From Chitinophaga pinensis (GTDB taxonomy: Bacteria; Bacteroidota; Bacteroidia; NS11-12g; UBA9320): a stretch of 41,692 nt of DNA. Positions 34,256 through 41,692 of this stretch are shown here, piece by piece. Made by a program: the position numbers and the translations under genes. The stretch covers positions 1 to 41,692 of the forward strand of contig CAMDBP010000014.1 in assembly GCA_945889315.1 (NCBI GenBank). Reading direction: 5' to 3'. Under the pieces are notes generated by a model. That model worked only from the letters and a program-made list of their open reading frames with translations. It was not told where the DNA came from and did not search any database. Each line of letters opens with the position of its first letter. The stretch's first letter is position 1.

Positions 34256-36688
34256 ATGTCATTGCTCGGTATAAAAACAAAAAAAGAAAAGGAAAAAAAA
34301 GAAGCTGATCTCCCTAAGGATAATACACTAAGAAACAAAGTAATAGGGGGTATTTTGCTCGTATTTAGTGTCTTCATCAGTGTTGCTTCTTTAAGTTACT
34401 TAGTCTCTTGGCGTGCGGATCAAAGTATATTAAATTCAGGAATTTCTGATTTTGCTTTTGACATTACCGACAATATTCCAATAAATGTTATGGGGAAATT
34501 GGGTGCATTAGCCGCTCACTTTTTCATTTATAACGGTTTTGGTATAGGGGCTTTTTTCTTGTATCCCATTTTTGCAATTTTAGGATACAATCTTTATTTC
34601 AACAATAAGTGGGCTGTACCTTATACGACAGTGAGTAAACTATTAGTGACAGCGATTTGGGTTTCTTTAGTCTTTGCACTTCTTTTTTCTAAGTCACTTC
34701 CTTTATTAAGCGGATTACTTGGGTATGGGGTATTCATTTTTTCAAAATCATGGATTGGTACAGTTGGAATGATACTGGTACTTGGATTGGCAACAGTCTT
34801 CTTTTTATACGTTGCATTTAGCATAGATGTTCTGGAAAGTATAAAAAATAGAAAAATGCAAAAAGTGGATCCAAATCATGGATTTGACGATGATTTTATA
34901 CATAATGGGAAACCAGCATTTGGTAGCGAAGATTCACTTTTTGAAAAAGATAAGATAGGAATCTTAGCAGATGAGGATGAATTTGATGAGGATGAACTTC
35001 CAGAAGGGAACGAGTTGGAATTAACGTTTGATACACCTGAGCCGGAGGATAGTCAGGCTGTTGAAATAACAAATTTAGTGCCTCTTGCTGTGCCAGCAGA
35101 TCATGACGACATTGAACTAGTAATTGAGGAAGCACCTGAAGAAGAGAAAGTACAACATAAGGAGCACTATGGAATTGATGAGCCCTTCGATCCAAGACTC
35201 GATTTACGCGATTTTATTTTTCCTGAAATATCGTTTCTTAATCAATATGGCGAAAGTGGTAAAACCGAGGTAAGTAAGGATGAGTTAGAAAAAAGCAAGA
35301 ATATGATTTTGGAGACGCTTAGTAACTACAAAATTGGGATTGCATCTATAAAAGCTACTATTGGTCCTACGGTGACTCTTTTTGAAATTGTGCCTGATAA
35401 GGGTGTTCGAATTTCTAAAATAAAAAATCTGGAAGATGATATTGCACTTAGTTTAGCAGCTTTAGGTATCAGAATAATTGCGCCAATACCTGGGAAAGGG
35501 ACCATTGGTATTGAAGTGCCTAATAAGAAGCCGGAAATTGTGAGTATGCACTCGGTAATAAATAGTGCAAAGTATCAAAATAGCGACGCAGCCTTGCCGG
35601 TGTGTTTAGGTAAAACCATCTCCAATGAAGTCTTTGTAGCAGATTTAGCTAAAATGCCACACTTGCTTATGGCTGGTGCCACAGGACAAGGTAAGTCTGT
35701 TGGATTAAATGCCATAATTATTTCGCTACTGTATAGAAAACATCCCAGTGAGCTAAAGTTTGTTATGGTGGATCCTAAAAAAGTAGAATTAACACTTTAT
35801 CAAACCATAGAAAGACATTATCTAGCTAAACTCCCCGGAGATAGCGAAGCTATTATTACGGATAACAAACAGGTTATCAATACACTTAATTCGTTGTGTA
35901 TTGAGATGGACGAACGCTACGCATTGCTACAAACAGCCATGGTTCGTAATATTAAGGAGTATAATGATAAGTTTATAAAACGCAGATTAAATCCGGAGGA
36001 AGGGCACAAATTTTTACCCTATATTGTGGTCATAATAGACGAGGTCGCTGATCTTATAATGACCGCAGGAAAAGAAGTAGAACATCCAATTGGACGTATT
36101 GCGCAGCTAGCCCGTGCTATTGGTATACACTTAATCTTAGCAACTCAGCGTCCATCCGTAAATATTATAACGGGAACAATTAAAGCTAATTTCCCTGCAC
36201 GTGTGGCATTTAGAGTCTCAAGTAAAATAGATTCTAGAACCATTCTCGATGGCAATGGAGCAGACCAGCTAATTGGAAAAGGAGACATGCTTTATTCTAA
36301 TGGAAGCGAATTAATTAGGTTACAATGCCCTTTTGTTGACACACCAGAAGTAGATACGATAACTGCATTTATTGGGAATCAAAGAGGTTATCCAAGTGCA
36401 CATATGCTTCCAGAAGTAAGGGAAGATTTTGATGGGGAAGCTGCTAATTTCGATCCTAATGATAAAGATGATCTCTTTGAAGAAGCTGCTAGAATTGTAG
36501 TACAACACCAGCAAGGAAGCACCAGCTTGATACAACGACGACTAAAAGTTGGTTATAATAGAGCGGGACGCTTGATAGATCAATTAGAAGCAACTAATAT
36601 TGTAGGCCCGTTTGAGGGTAGCAAGGCTAGGCAAGTATTGATTCCAGATGAATACGCTTTGGAACAATTCTTGAACAACCTACATTAA
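34256..36688 (+). CDS. ftsK: DNA translocase FtsK
   Basis: FtsK pumps chromosome ends across the division septum and supports dimer resolution. ATG 34256 (MSLLGIKTKKEKEKK, 810 residues) is preferred over the track's TTG. Four hydrophobic helices (about residues 30-190) anchor it in the membrane, followed by an acidic linker (EDEFDEDELPEGNELE). The motor has Walker A GATGQGKSVGLN near residues 476-487 and Walker B VVIIDEVADLIM; the C-terminal gamma winged helix is LIQRRLKVGYNRAGRLIDQLE. lolA follows 15 bases later, a neighbour pairing also seen in E. coli. Confidence 0.96.
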   Translation: MSLLGIKTKKEKEKKEADLPKDNTLRNKVIGGILLVFSVFISVASLSYLVSWRADQSILNSGISDFAFDITDNIPINVMGKLGALAAHFFIYNGFGIGAFFLYPIFAILGYNLYFNNKWAVPYTTVSKLLVTAIWVSLVFALLFSKSLPLLSGLLGYGVFIFSKSWIGTVGMILVLGLATVFFLYVAFSIDVLESIKNRKMQKVDPNHGFDDDFIHNGKPAFGSEDSLFEKDKIGILADEDEFDEDELPEGNELELTFDTPEPEDSQAVEITNLVPLAVPADHDDIELVIEEAPEEEKVQHKEHYGIDEPFDPRLDLRDFIFPEISFLNQYGESGKTEVSKDELEKSKNMILETLSNYKIGIASIKATIGPTVTLFEIVPDKGVRISKIKNLEDDIALSLAALGIRIIAPIPGKGTIGIEVPNKKPEIVSMHSVINSAKYQNSDAALPVCLGKTISNEVFVADLAKMPHLLMAGATGQGKSVGLNAIIISLLYRKHPSELKFVMVDPKKVELTLYQTIERHYLAKLPGDSEAIITDNKQVINTLNSLCIEMDERYALLQTAMVRNIKEYNDKFIKRRLNPEEGHKFLPYIVVIIDEVADLIMTAGKEVEHPIGRIAQLARAIGIHLILATQRPSVNIITGTIKANFPARVAFRVSSKIDSRTILDGNGADQLIGKGDMLYSNGSELIRLQCPFVDTPEVDTITAFIGNQRGYPSAHMLPEVREDFDGEAANFDPNDKDDLFEEAARIVVQHQQGSTSLIQRRLKVGYNRAGRLIDQLEATNIVGPFEGSKARQVLIPDEYALEQFLNNLH

Positions 36689-36703
36689 GAATACAAACAA
36701 CAA

Positions 36704-37360
36704 ATGAAAAAAGTAATGTTACTCCTATCGGTTTTAAGTTTAGTACTTATTAATCCGATTTCATCCGTCTCAAGTGCACAAGACAATCAAAGTAGTGCAT
36801 TATTAAGCAAATTAAGCAAAACATACAAGACCTATAAATCTGTAAAAGCAACATTTACCATTGATGTAAAGAACAAACAAACGGATGCAGGTGTAAAACA
36901 GAGTGGTGTACTTTATCAAAAAGCTAAAAAGTTTAGAATCATCATGTCAGGCCAAGAAATTTATTGTGACGGAAAAACGATATGGACCTATCTAGAAGGA
37001 GCTAATGAAGTACAAATTTCTAAGTACAATCCAAAAACTATGGACATTAACCCTTCTGAAATTTTCACCATTTATGAAAAAGGATTTATACATAAATATA
37101 GCGGACAGGTTACCCGAGGTTCTCAAAAAATCGATGTAGTAGAACTTACACCCATTGACAAAACCAAAGGTTATTTCAAAGTAAAATTAGGAATTGATAA
37201 AGTAGCCAATAAGGTAAAAGAATTGTCTGTTTATTCTAAGAATGGCATGGTAACCACTTATGATATTCAAAAATTTGAACCCAATATTGCAATTAACGAT
37301 ACTTACTTTAAGTTTAATCCAAAAGAAAAACCAGGTGTTATACAAATCGATTTAAGATAA
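36704..37360 (+). CDS. lolA: LolA-like outer membrane lipoprotein carrier protein
   Basis: This 218-residue periplasmic protein begins with a signal peptide (MKKVMLLLSVLSLVLINPISSVSSAQ). The fold features of LolA are visible: YKTYKSVKATFTIDVKN, GVLYQKAKKFRIIMSGQEIYCDGKTIWTYL, and a late segment FEPNIAINDTYFKFNPKE. LolA carries lipoproteins from the inner to the outer membrane. Adjacency to ftsK supports the call. It is likely co-transcribed with ftsK and the DUF6438 gene 5 bases downstream. Confidence 0.9.
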   Translation: MKKVMLLLSVLSLVLINPISSVSSAQDNQSSALLSKLSKTYKTYKSVKATFTIDVKNKQTDAGVKQSGVLYQKAKKFRIIMSGQEIYCDGKTIWTYLEGANEVQISKYNPKTMDINPSEIFTIYEKGFIHKYSGQVTRGSQKIDVVELTPIDKTKGYFKVKLGIDKVANKVKELSVYSKNGMVTTYDIQKFEPNIAINDTYFKFNPKEKPGVIQIDLR

Positions 37361-37365
37361 GTAAT

Positions 37366-37836
37366 ATGAAAACCAAAATGATCTTAACGCTGCTCTTTGC
37401 AGCGTTTTTTATTGCATGTCATCCAAGAAAAAGTATTCAGAAAAATATCTTATCTAAGACGTATATATCCATTGAGAAAACACCTTGTTATGGCACATGT
37501 CCTATTTATACTATGTCAATTGATGGTGATGGAATAGCCTTGCTTAGGGCGGGAGATTTTATGGATGATACAGGTTTTTTTTACGCTAGATTAAACGCTG
37601 ATTCGGTTCATTCTTTATTTACGGACGCGAAAGCTTGTGCATGGGAAACCTATGATAGTACGTATTTGAATCAATATCTTGATCTTCCCACTACAATTAT
37701 TCGCTTTGCTACGAATGAGAAAGATACCATAACGGTGGAGTATAACACAAGCAATACACCAGAGGAATTAAAGTTGTTGGGGAATAAACTTGGTTTACTC
37801 CAAGAGCAGTTGGATTGGAAACCCGTGGTTAGATAG
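37366..37836 (+). CDS. DUF6438 lipoprotein
   Basis: The 156-residue protein has a lipoprotein signal (MKTKMILTLLFAAFFIACHPR, lipobox ending at Cys18) and the motif IEKTPCYGTCPIYTMSIDGDG characteristic of DUF6438. It is small, with no further domains; the two cysteines of CYGTC could form a disulfide in the periplasm. Function is unknown. It follows lolA closely and converges on the capD-like gene, with only 7 bases between the stops. Confidence 0.83.
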   Translation: MKTKMILTLLFAAFFIACHPRKSIQKNILSKTYISIEKTPCYGTCPIYTMSIDGDGIALLRAGDFMDDTGFFYARLNADSVHSLFTDAKACAWETYDSTYLNQYLDLPTTIIRFATNEKDTITVEYNTSNTPEELKLLGNKLGLLQEQLDWKPVVR

Positions 37837-37860
37837 TGCCCTGTTAGACATCTAATTTTT
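37829..37860 (+). terminator. Weak hairpin across the convergent stop codons
   Basis: TTAGAT (37829-37834) pairs with ATCTAA (37850-37855), followed by T5. The stem is short and holds both stop regions, so terminator function is uncertain. Confidence 0.3.
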
Positions 37861-39736
37861 CATAAATAGAATTGTTACTGATGTACTCAGGAACAATTTT
37901 TTTCATTGTTTTTACCAGAACATCATTTTTTAGTGAATCTTTTTGCTCGTACAAGGTCTCTATGACACTATTAACCTCAAGATAGTTGTAATTCGGAACT
38001 CTTGCTATCATGATTTTAGGATTGTGCGTACCAATGGTATTTTCGTTATCGTTCAACAGTTCTTCCTTTAATTTTTCACCTGGTCTAAGCCCTGTAAAGG
38101 TAATCTTGATGTCTTTGTTTACTTCATAACCGGAGAGTTTTATCATTTTGTGAGCAAGATCAATGATTTTTACAGATTCACCCATGTCAAAAATGTATAT
38201 CTCACCACCCTGACCCATAACACCGGCTTCTAGTACAAGTTGACATGCTTCCGGTATAGTCATAAAATACCGTGTAATCTCAGGATGGGTGACCGTTAAT
38301 GGGCCTCCTTCTTCTATTTGTTTTCTAAATAAGGGAATTACCGATCCATTGCTTCCTAATACATTTCCAAATCGCGTTGTAATATATAAGGTATGTTGGT
38401 CAGATTCTAGTTTTAATTTTTCATTGAGAGATTGCACATAAATTTCAGCGATACGCTTCGATGCACCCATTATATTGGTAGGGTTTACGGCTTTATCGGT
38501 ACTTACAAATACAAACTTCTTGACCTGGTATTTTGAAGACAAATTTGCTATATTTTGTGTGCCAAAAACGTTCGTATTTATAGCTTCATACGGATTGTTT
38601 TCCATTAGCGGGACGTGCTTGTAGGCCGCGGCATGAAAAACATAAGATGGCTTAAAATGCTCGAATATTTTTTCCATTCTTGCTAAATTTCGTATATCTC
38701 CTACGACTATCTCTATTTTATTTCCAGCTAGTTCGTTCTCAATGTCATATAGGGGAGATTCTCCTTGATCTACGAGGACGATGAGTTTAGGTTCAAAACT
38801 GATACATTGCCGAACAATTTCACTTCCAATTGATCCCGCTGCTCCTGTAATTAGGATAACTTGATTTTTAAGTTCGCTGCTTATTTTTTTCTTGCTCAGT
38901 TTTATGGGCTCACGCTCTAATAAGTCTTCTATTTTAATCGATTTTATATGTTGAAGATTGAATTCCCCATTAATCCATGCATTAACTGGCGGGATTGATT
39001 TAACAATTATTTTATGTTGCAAGCAACGCTCAATTATTCTTCTTTTACGAATTAAGCTCAATTCATTTAAGGCTATAATGAGCTCTACATTATGAGGGTT
39101 TTTAACAATTTGCGCAAGATCTATTTCGGGCGAATAAATTTTGACGCCTTCTACTGTTTTTCCATGTAATCGTTCATTATCATCCAAAAACGCGACTACT
39201 CTTTTTCCTAGCCTGACATTTCGCTCAACCGAACGTTTTATAATAATACCCGCTTCACCAGCGCCATAAATAATGAGGTCTTGCGTACCCAACGTTTTGA
39301 AGGGAGCGTAGGTATACAGTAATTTGAATGCAATTCTAAATCCCGTAAGTGCAAAAATGGCAATTAAGGCGTCTATTATTACAACAGCGGGATTTATATA
39401 CATGAAATTAGAATTGAACTCGAAGATTAACTCTCCTGTAAGCAAGATAGAGGTACTAATTGCTAGTGCAAGAAAGATTCTAACAGCATCTTGTGTACTG
39501 GTGTATCTCACTATTCCTGTATAAGATCGCGTAATACGAAATGCGATTAGCCTAACGGTAAGCACAAGCCCTAATGGAGTTAAATACTGAGAAATCGAAA
39601 TATCTATCGATTTAAGAAAAACATCCGTAAGAATGCAGGCAAAAGAAAATGAAATTGCAGAAATTATGAGATCTATAATTAAGACAACCCATCTTGGTGT
39701 GTTTTGTCGGGTTACTAACTTGATTGAATTTAACAT
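37844..39736 (-). CDS. CapD/WbpM-type nucleoside-diphosphate-sugar 4,6-dehydratase
   Basis: The 630-residue membrane enzyme has four hydrophobic N-terminal helices (~residues 15-145), a first Rossmann-like domain (YGAGEAGIIIKRSVERN) and a catalytic SDR domain (ITGAAGSIGSEIVRQC, AAAYKHVPLMENNP, STDKAVNPTNIMGASKR). The Met before GASK fits the Ser-Met-Lys form of the WbpM branch in place of a catalytic Tyr. Such enzymes convert UDP-GlcNAc to a 4-keto-6-deoxy sugar for polysaccharide or glycan synthesis; the exact product is not known. No other glycan genes are present in the window. Confidence 0.88.
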   Translation of the reverse strand: MLNSIKLVTRQNTPRWVVLIIDLIISAISFSFACILTDVFLKSIDISISQYLTPLGLVLTVRLIAFRITRSYTGIVRYTSTQDAVRIFLALAISTSILLTGELIFEFNSNFMYINPAVVIIDALIAIFALTGFRIAFKLLYTYAPFKTLGTQDLIIYGAGEAGIIIKRSVERNVRLGKRVVAFLDDNERLHGKTVEGVKIYSPEIDLAQIVKNPHNVELIIALNELSLIRKRRIIERCLQHKIIVKSIPPVNAWINGEFNLQHIKSIKIEDLLEREPIKLSKKKISSELKNQVILITGAAGSIGSEIVRQCISFEPKLIVLVDQGESPLYDIENELAGNKIEIVVGDIRNLARMEKIFEHFKPSYVFHAAAYKHVPLMENNPYEAINTNVFGTQNIANLSSKYQVKKFVFVSTDKAVNPTNIMGASKRIAEIYVQSLNEKLKLESDQHTLYITTRFGNVLGSNGSVIPLFRKQIEEGGPLTVTHPEITRYFMTIPEACQLVLEAGVMGQGGEIYIFDMGESVKIIDLAHKMIKLSGYEVNKDIKITFTGLRPGEKLKEELLNDNENTIGTHNPKIMIARVPNYNYLEVNSVIETLYEQKDSLKNDVLVKTMKKIVPEYISNNSIYEKLDV

Positions 39737-39773
39737 GTATAACTATAGTGTCTTATGTCTCTTAAAAGTTCAA

Positions 39774-39781
39774 CAAATCTA
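39774..39781 (-). promoter_or_regulatory. -7 element of the CapD-like gene
   Basis: TAGATTTG on the minus strand is a full match to TAnnTTTG, about 38 bases upstream of the ATG at 39736. No well-spaced -33 TTG was found. Confidence 0.45.
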
Positions 39782-39839
39782 TTGTAGTTTTTCCAAGTAA
39801 GGTAAATTATTTTGATAAATGGTTTTAAAAAAAATGGAA

Positions 39840-41692
39840 TCAACTTCTTCGTAGCTTGGCGAATTTTAAAACGAGTGTTTTCTCTCCAAACTCTGCAAAG
39901 TTTATAGTTGCTTTTTCACTTCCTACATTTCCTTCCAGTGCGGTTACCGTTCCTTTCCCAAAACGCTGGTGTTCTACATCCATTCCTATGGAAATATCGT
40001 GAATATCCTCAGGAACAAAATCGGTTATTGCTGGCGGTCGATTGATAATAGGTTGATTTTGTTTAGCAATGGTCCTGCGCAAAGAGCTAACTGGAAGATT
40101 GTTGTCTGTTGTACTTTCGCTACCCAACGTTTGTTTTTTAGTGGTTAATTGTTTCCTATCTAATTCTAAATATGAACTATCAATTTCGTCTATAAATCTA
40201 CTTGGTTCGCAAGGCAGTAGTGTGCCAAATTTAAATCGTGAAGTCGCAAATGAAAGGACTAAGTCTTCTTCAGCTCTTGTTATGGCGACGTAAAAAAGTC
40301 GCCTTTCTTCCTCTAGGTCTGATCTGCTACCTAGCGACATTTGAGATGGGAATAAGTTCTCTTCTAAACCAGAAACAAACACCTTCTTGTATTCTAGTCC
40401 TTTTGATTGATGAATGGTCATCAATGAAACACTATCTGCGTCATCCACATTTTTATCAGAATCAGTCAACAAGGCGATATCTTGTAAATAGCTTCCTAAA
40501 TTCTTCTCAGACTCATTGGTGTCATCTTCCACAAATTCTTTTATACCATTCAGTAATTCCACTACATTCTCGTATTTACTGATGCCTTCAATCGTTTTGT
40601 CTTCATTAAGGGATTTAAGTAAGTTCGTTGTTCTGGCAACATGCATGGCCATGTCATAGGCAGTTTTGGAATCATTCATGATCACGAAGCTTTGCGTCAT
40701 GTTTACAAAGTCTCGGAATTTTGGGATAGCGGATTTTAAATCGGCATAATAATTTGCATTAAAAATAATCTCCCAATAACTCTTATCCTCCTGAATTGCA
40801 AGCATGCCCACTTTATCCATGGTTGTTTTGCCTATTCCGCGGGCGGGATAGTTAATAATACGCTTTAAAGCTTCTTCGTCATTATGGTTAATAACCAATC
40901 GCAGATAGGCGATAAGATCTTTTATCTCCTTACGCTGATAAAAACTCATACCTCCGTATATCCTGTAGGGAATATTTAATTTTCGCAGGGCTTCTTCCAA
41001 GCTTCGTGATTGCGAATTGGTGCGATAAAGTATTGCAAAATCACTGTTGTACTTCTGCTCTGTCATTTTCGTCTCAAAAATATTTTGAGCGATTAACTTG
41101 CCCTCTTCATTGTCCGTTACGGCACGAATTATTTTTATCTTGTTACCCAAATCATTGCTCGTCCATACTTTTTTTTCTAGCTGATCTTTGTTTTTCGCAA
41201 TTACACTATTCGCAGCACTTACAATGGTTTCGCTTGAGCGATAATTTTGCTCAAGCTTAAAAACTTTTAAATCAGGGTAATCTTTTTCGAAGTTGAGGAT
41301 ATTTTTTATCGTCGCACCTCTGAATGAGTATATACTTTGAGCGTCATCCCCCACTACACAGATGTTTTCAAAAACAGATGCAAGTTTTTTAACAATCATG
41401 TATTGACAGTGATTTGTGTCTTGGTACTCATCTACCATTACATATTTAAATTTATGTTGATACTTGTTCAGTACATCAGGGAAATTATTAAGTAGTTTAA
41501 AGGTGTTGAGCAGCAGATCGTCAAAATCCATCGCGCCGGATTTAAAGCAACGTTTGGCATACTCTCCATATATTTCTGCAATTTTACCTCTTCCGGTAGT
41601 TTCATCATAGGCTATTAATTCCGATTGTTTTAGATAAACATGCGCTTGGATAAGGTTGTTTTTAGCATTACTAATACGCGAAAGGACATAAT
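39840..41692 (-). CDS. UvrD/PcrA-type ATP-dependent DNA helicase, 5' truncated by window edge
   Basis: The frame is open to the right edge (ISNAKNNLI and GRGKIAEIYGEYAKRC precede the track's ATG at 41531), so the N-terminus with Walker A lies outside. Visible superfamily 1 motifs are VDEYQDTNHCQ (II), GDDAQSIYSFRGA (III), YRSSETIV (IV), TIHQSKGLEYKKVF (V) and RRLFYVAITRAEE (VI). A C-terminal Tudor-like domain (IGMDVEHQRFGKGTVTALEG) is typical of PcrA. It unwinds DNA in repair and replication restart. It lies 103 bases upstream of capD-like. Confidence 0.93.
   Translation of the reverse strand, partial: YVLSRISNAKNNLIQAHVYLKQSELIAYDETTGRGKIAEIYGEYAKRCFKSGAMDFDDLLLNTFKLLNNFPDVLNKYQHKFKYVMVDEYQDTNHCQYMIVKKLASVFENICVVGDDAQSIYSFRGATIKNILNFEKDYPDLKVFKLEQNYRSSETIVSAANSVIAKNKDQLEKKVWTSNDLGNKIKIIRAVTDNEEGKLIAQNIFETKMTEQKYNSDFAILYRTNSQSRSLEEALRKLNIPYRIYGGMSFYQRKEIKDLIAYLRLVINHNDEEALKRIINYPARGIGKTTMDKVGMLAIQEDKSYWEIIFNANYYADLKSAIPKFRDFVNMTQSFVIMNDSKTAYDMAMHVARTTNLLKSLNEDKTIEGISKYENVVELLNGIKEFVEDDTNESEKNLGSYLQDIALLTDSDKNVDDADSVSLMTIHQSKGLEYKKVFVSGLEENLFPSQMSLGSRSDLEEERRLFYVAITRAEEDLVLSFATSRFKFGTLLPCEPSRFIDEIDSSYLELDRKQLTTKKQTLGSESTTDNNLPVSSLRRTIAKQNQPIINRPPAITDFVPEDIHDISIGMDVEHQRFGKGTVTALEGNVGSEKATINFAEFGEKTLVLKFAKLRRS

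Overview
The window looks like a stretch of core chromosome from a low-GC member of the Bacteroidota, most likely order Flavobacteriales; the genus cannot be told from sequence alone. The lineage call rests on several family-level markers: the L28-L33-DUF4295 ribosomal cluster, a GlmU-like nucleotidyltransferase of the Bacteroidota type, BshC, an OmpA protein with thrombospondin type 3 repeats, promoters of the TTG / TAnnTTTG type, and an almost complete lack of Shine-Dalgarno sequences. I see no tRNA, rRNA, insertion sequence, prophage, CRISPR array or defence island.

Layout. Positions 1-1187 hold the 3' part of a NamZ/DUF1343 gene that enters from the left edge. Then come rpmB-rpmG-DUF4295 (the last too short for the ORF track), a terminator, and the tight ftsY-rimO-bshC run. 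An OmpA/TSP3 protein with its own clear promoter and terminator follows, then a small beta-barrel-like protein. On the minus strand lie rpmE, a GlmU-like protein and tpiA. On the plus strand are an LtaS-like phosphatase-superfamily membrane protein, hisS, an RluA-type pseudouridine synthase and a secreted alpha/beta hydrolase. lon is on the minus strand; a lipoprotein and pfkA are on the plus strand; gyrB is on the minus strand.

The minus-strand block 22316-25232 is an operon EVE domain-pyrR-pyrB-ansA. It is followed by rpsA (six S1 domains plus a Rho_N-like tail) and by a VIT transporter/LURP-one-like pair. The right third holds an M61 peptidase, carA, eno, ftsK-lolA-DUF6438, a CapD/WbpM-type nucleotide-sugar dehydratase, and a UvrD/PcrA helicase that leaves the window at the right edge.

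Functionally the genes serve central metabolism (tpiA, pfkA, eno), pyrimidine synthesis (pyrR, pyrB, carA, with ansA as a possible aspartate source), translation (rpmB, rpmG, rpmE, DUF4295, rpsA, hisS, rimO, rluA-like), envelope biogenesis (NamZ, GlmU-like, LtaS-like, lolA, ompA, capD) and DNA or protein maintenance (gyrB, ftsK, helicase, lon).

I found no new multi-gene system. The observations most worth a second look are local. They are: a strong Shine-Dalgarno with a three-codon minicistron that overlaps the TTG start of rpsA; the Rho_N-like tail on S1; an Asp-to-Asn change in the PfkA Mg/ATP motif; an OmpA domain lacking the Asp that normally binds peptidoglycan; an (AC)n tract where the ompA ribosome-binding region should be; and structured non-coding DNA upstream of carA and gyrB. 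Several ORF-track starts are too long. I give corrected starts for bshC, ompA, tpiA, the LtaS-like gene, rpsA, the M61 gene, carA and ftsK.
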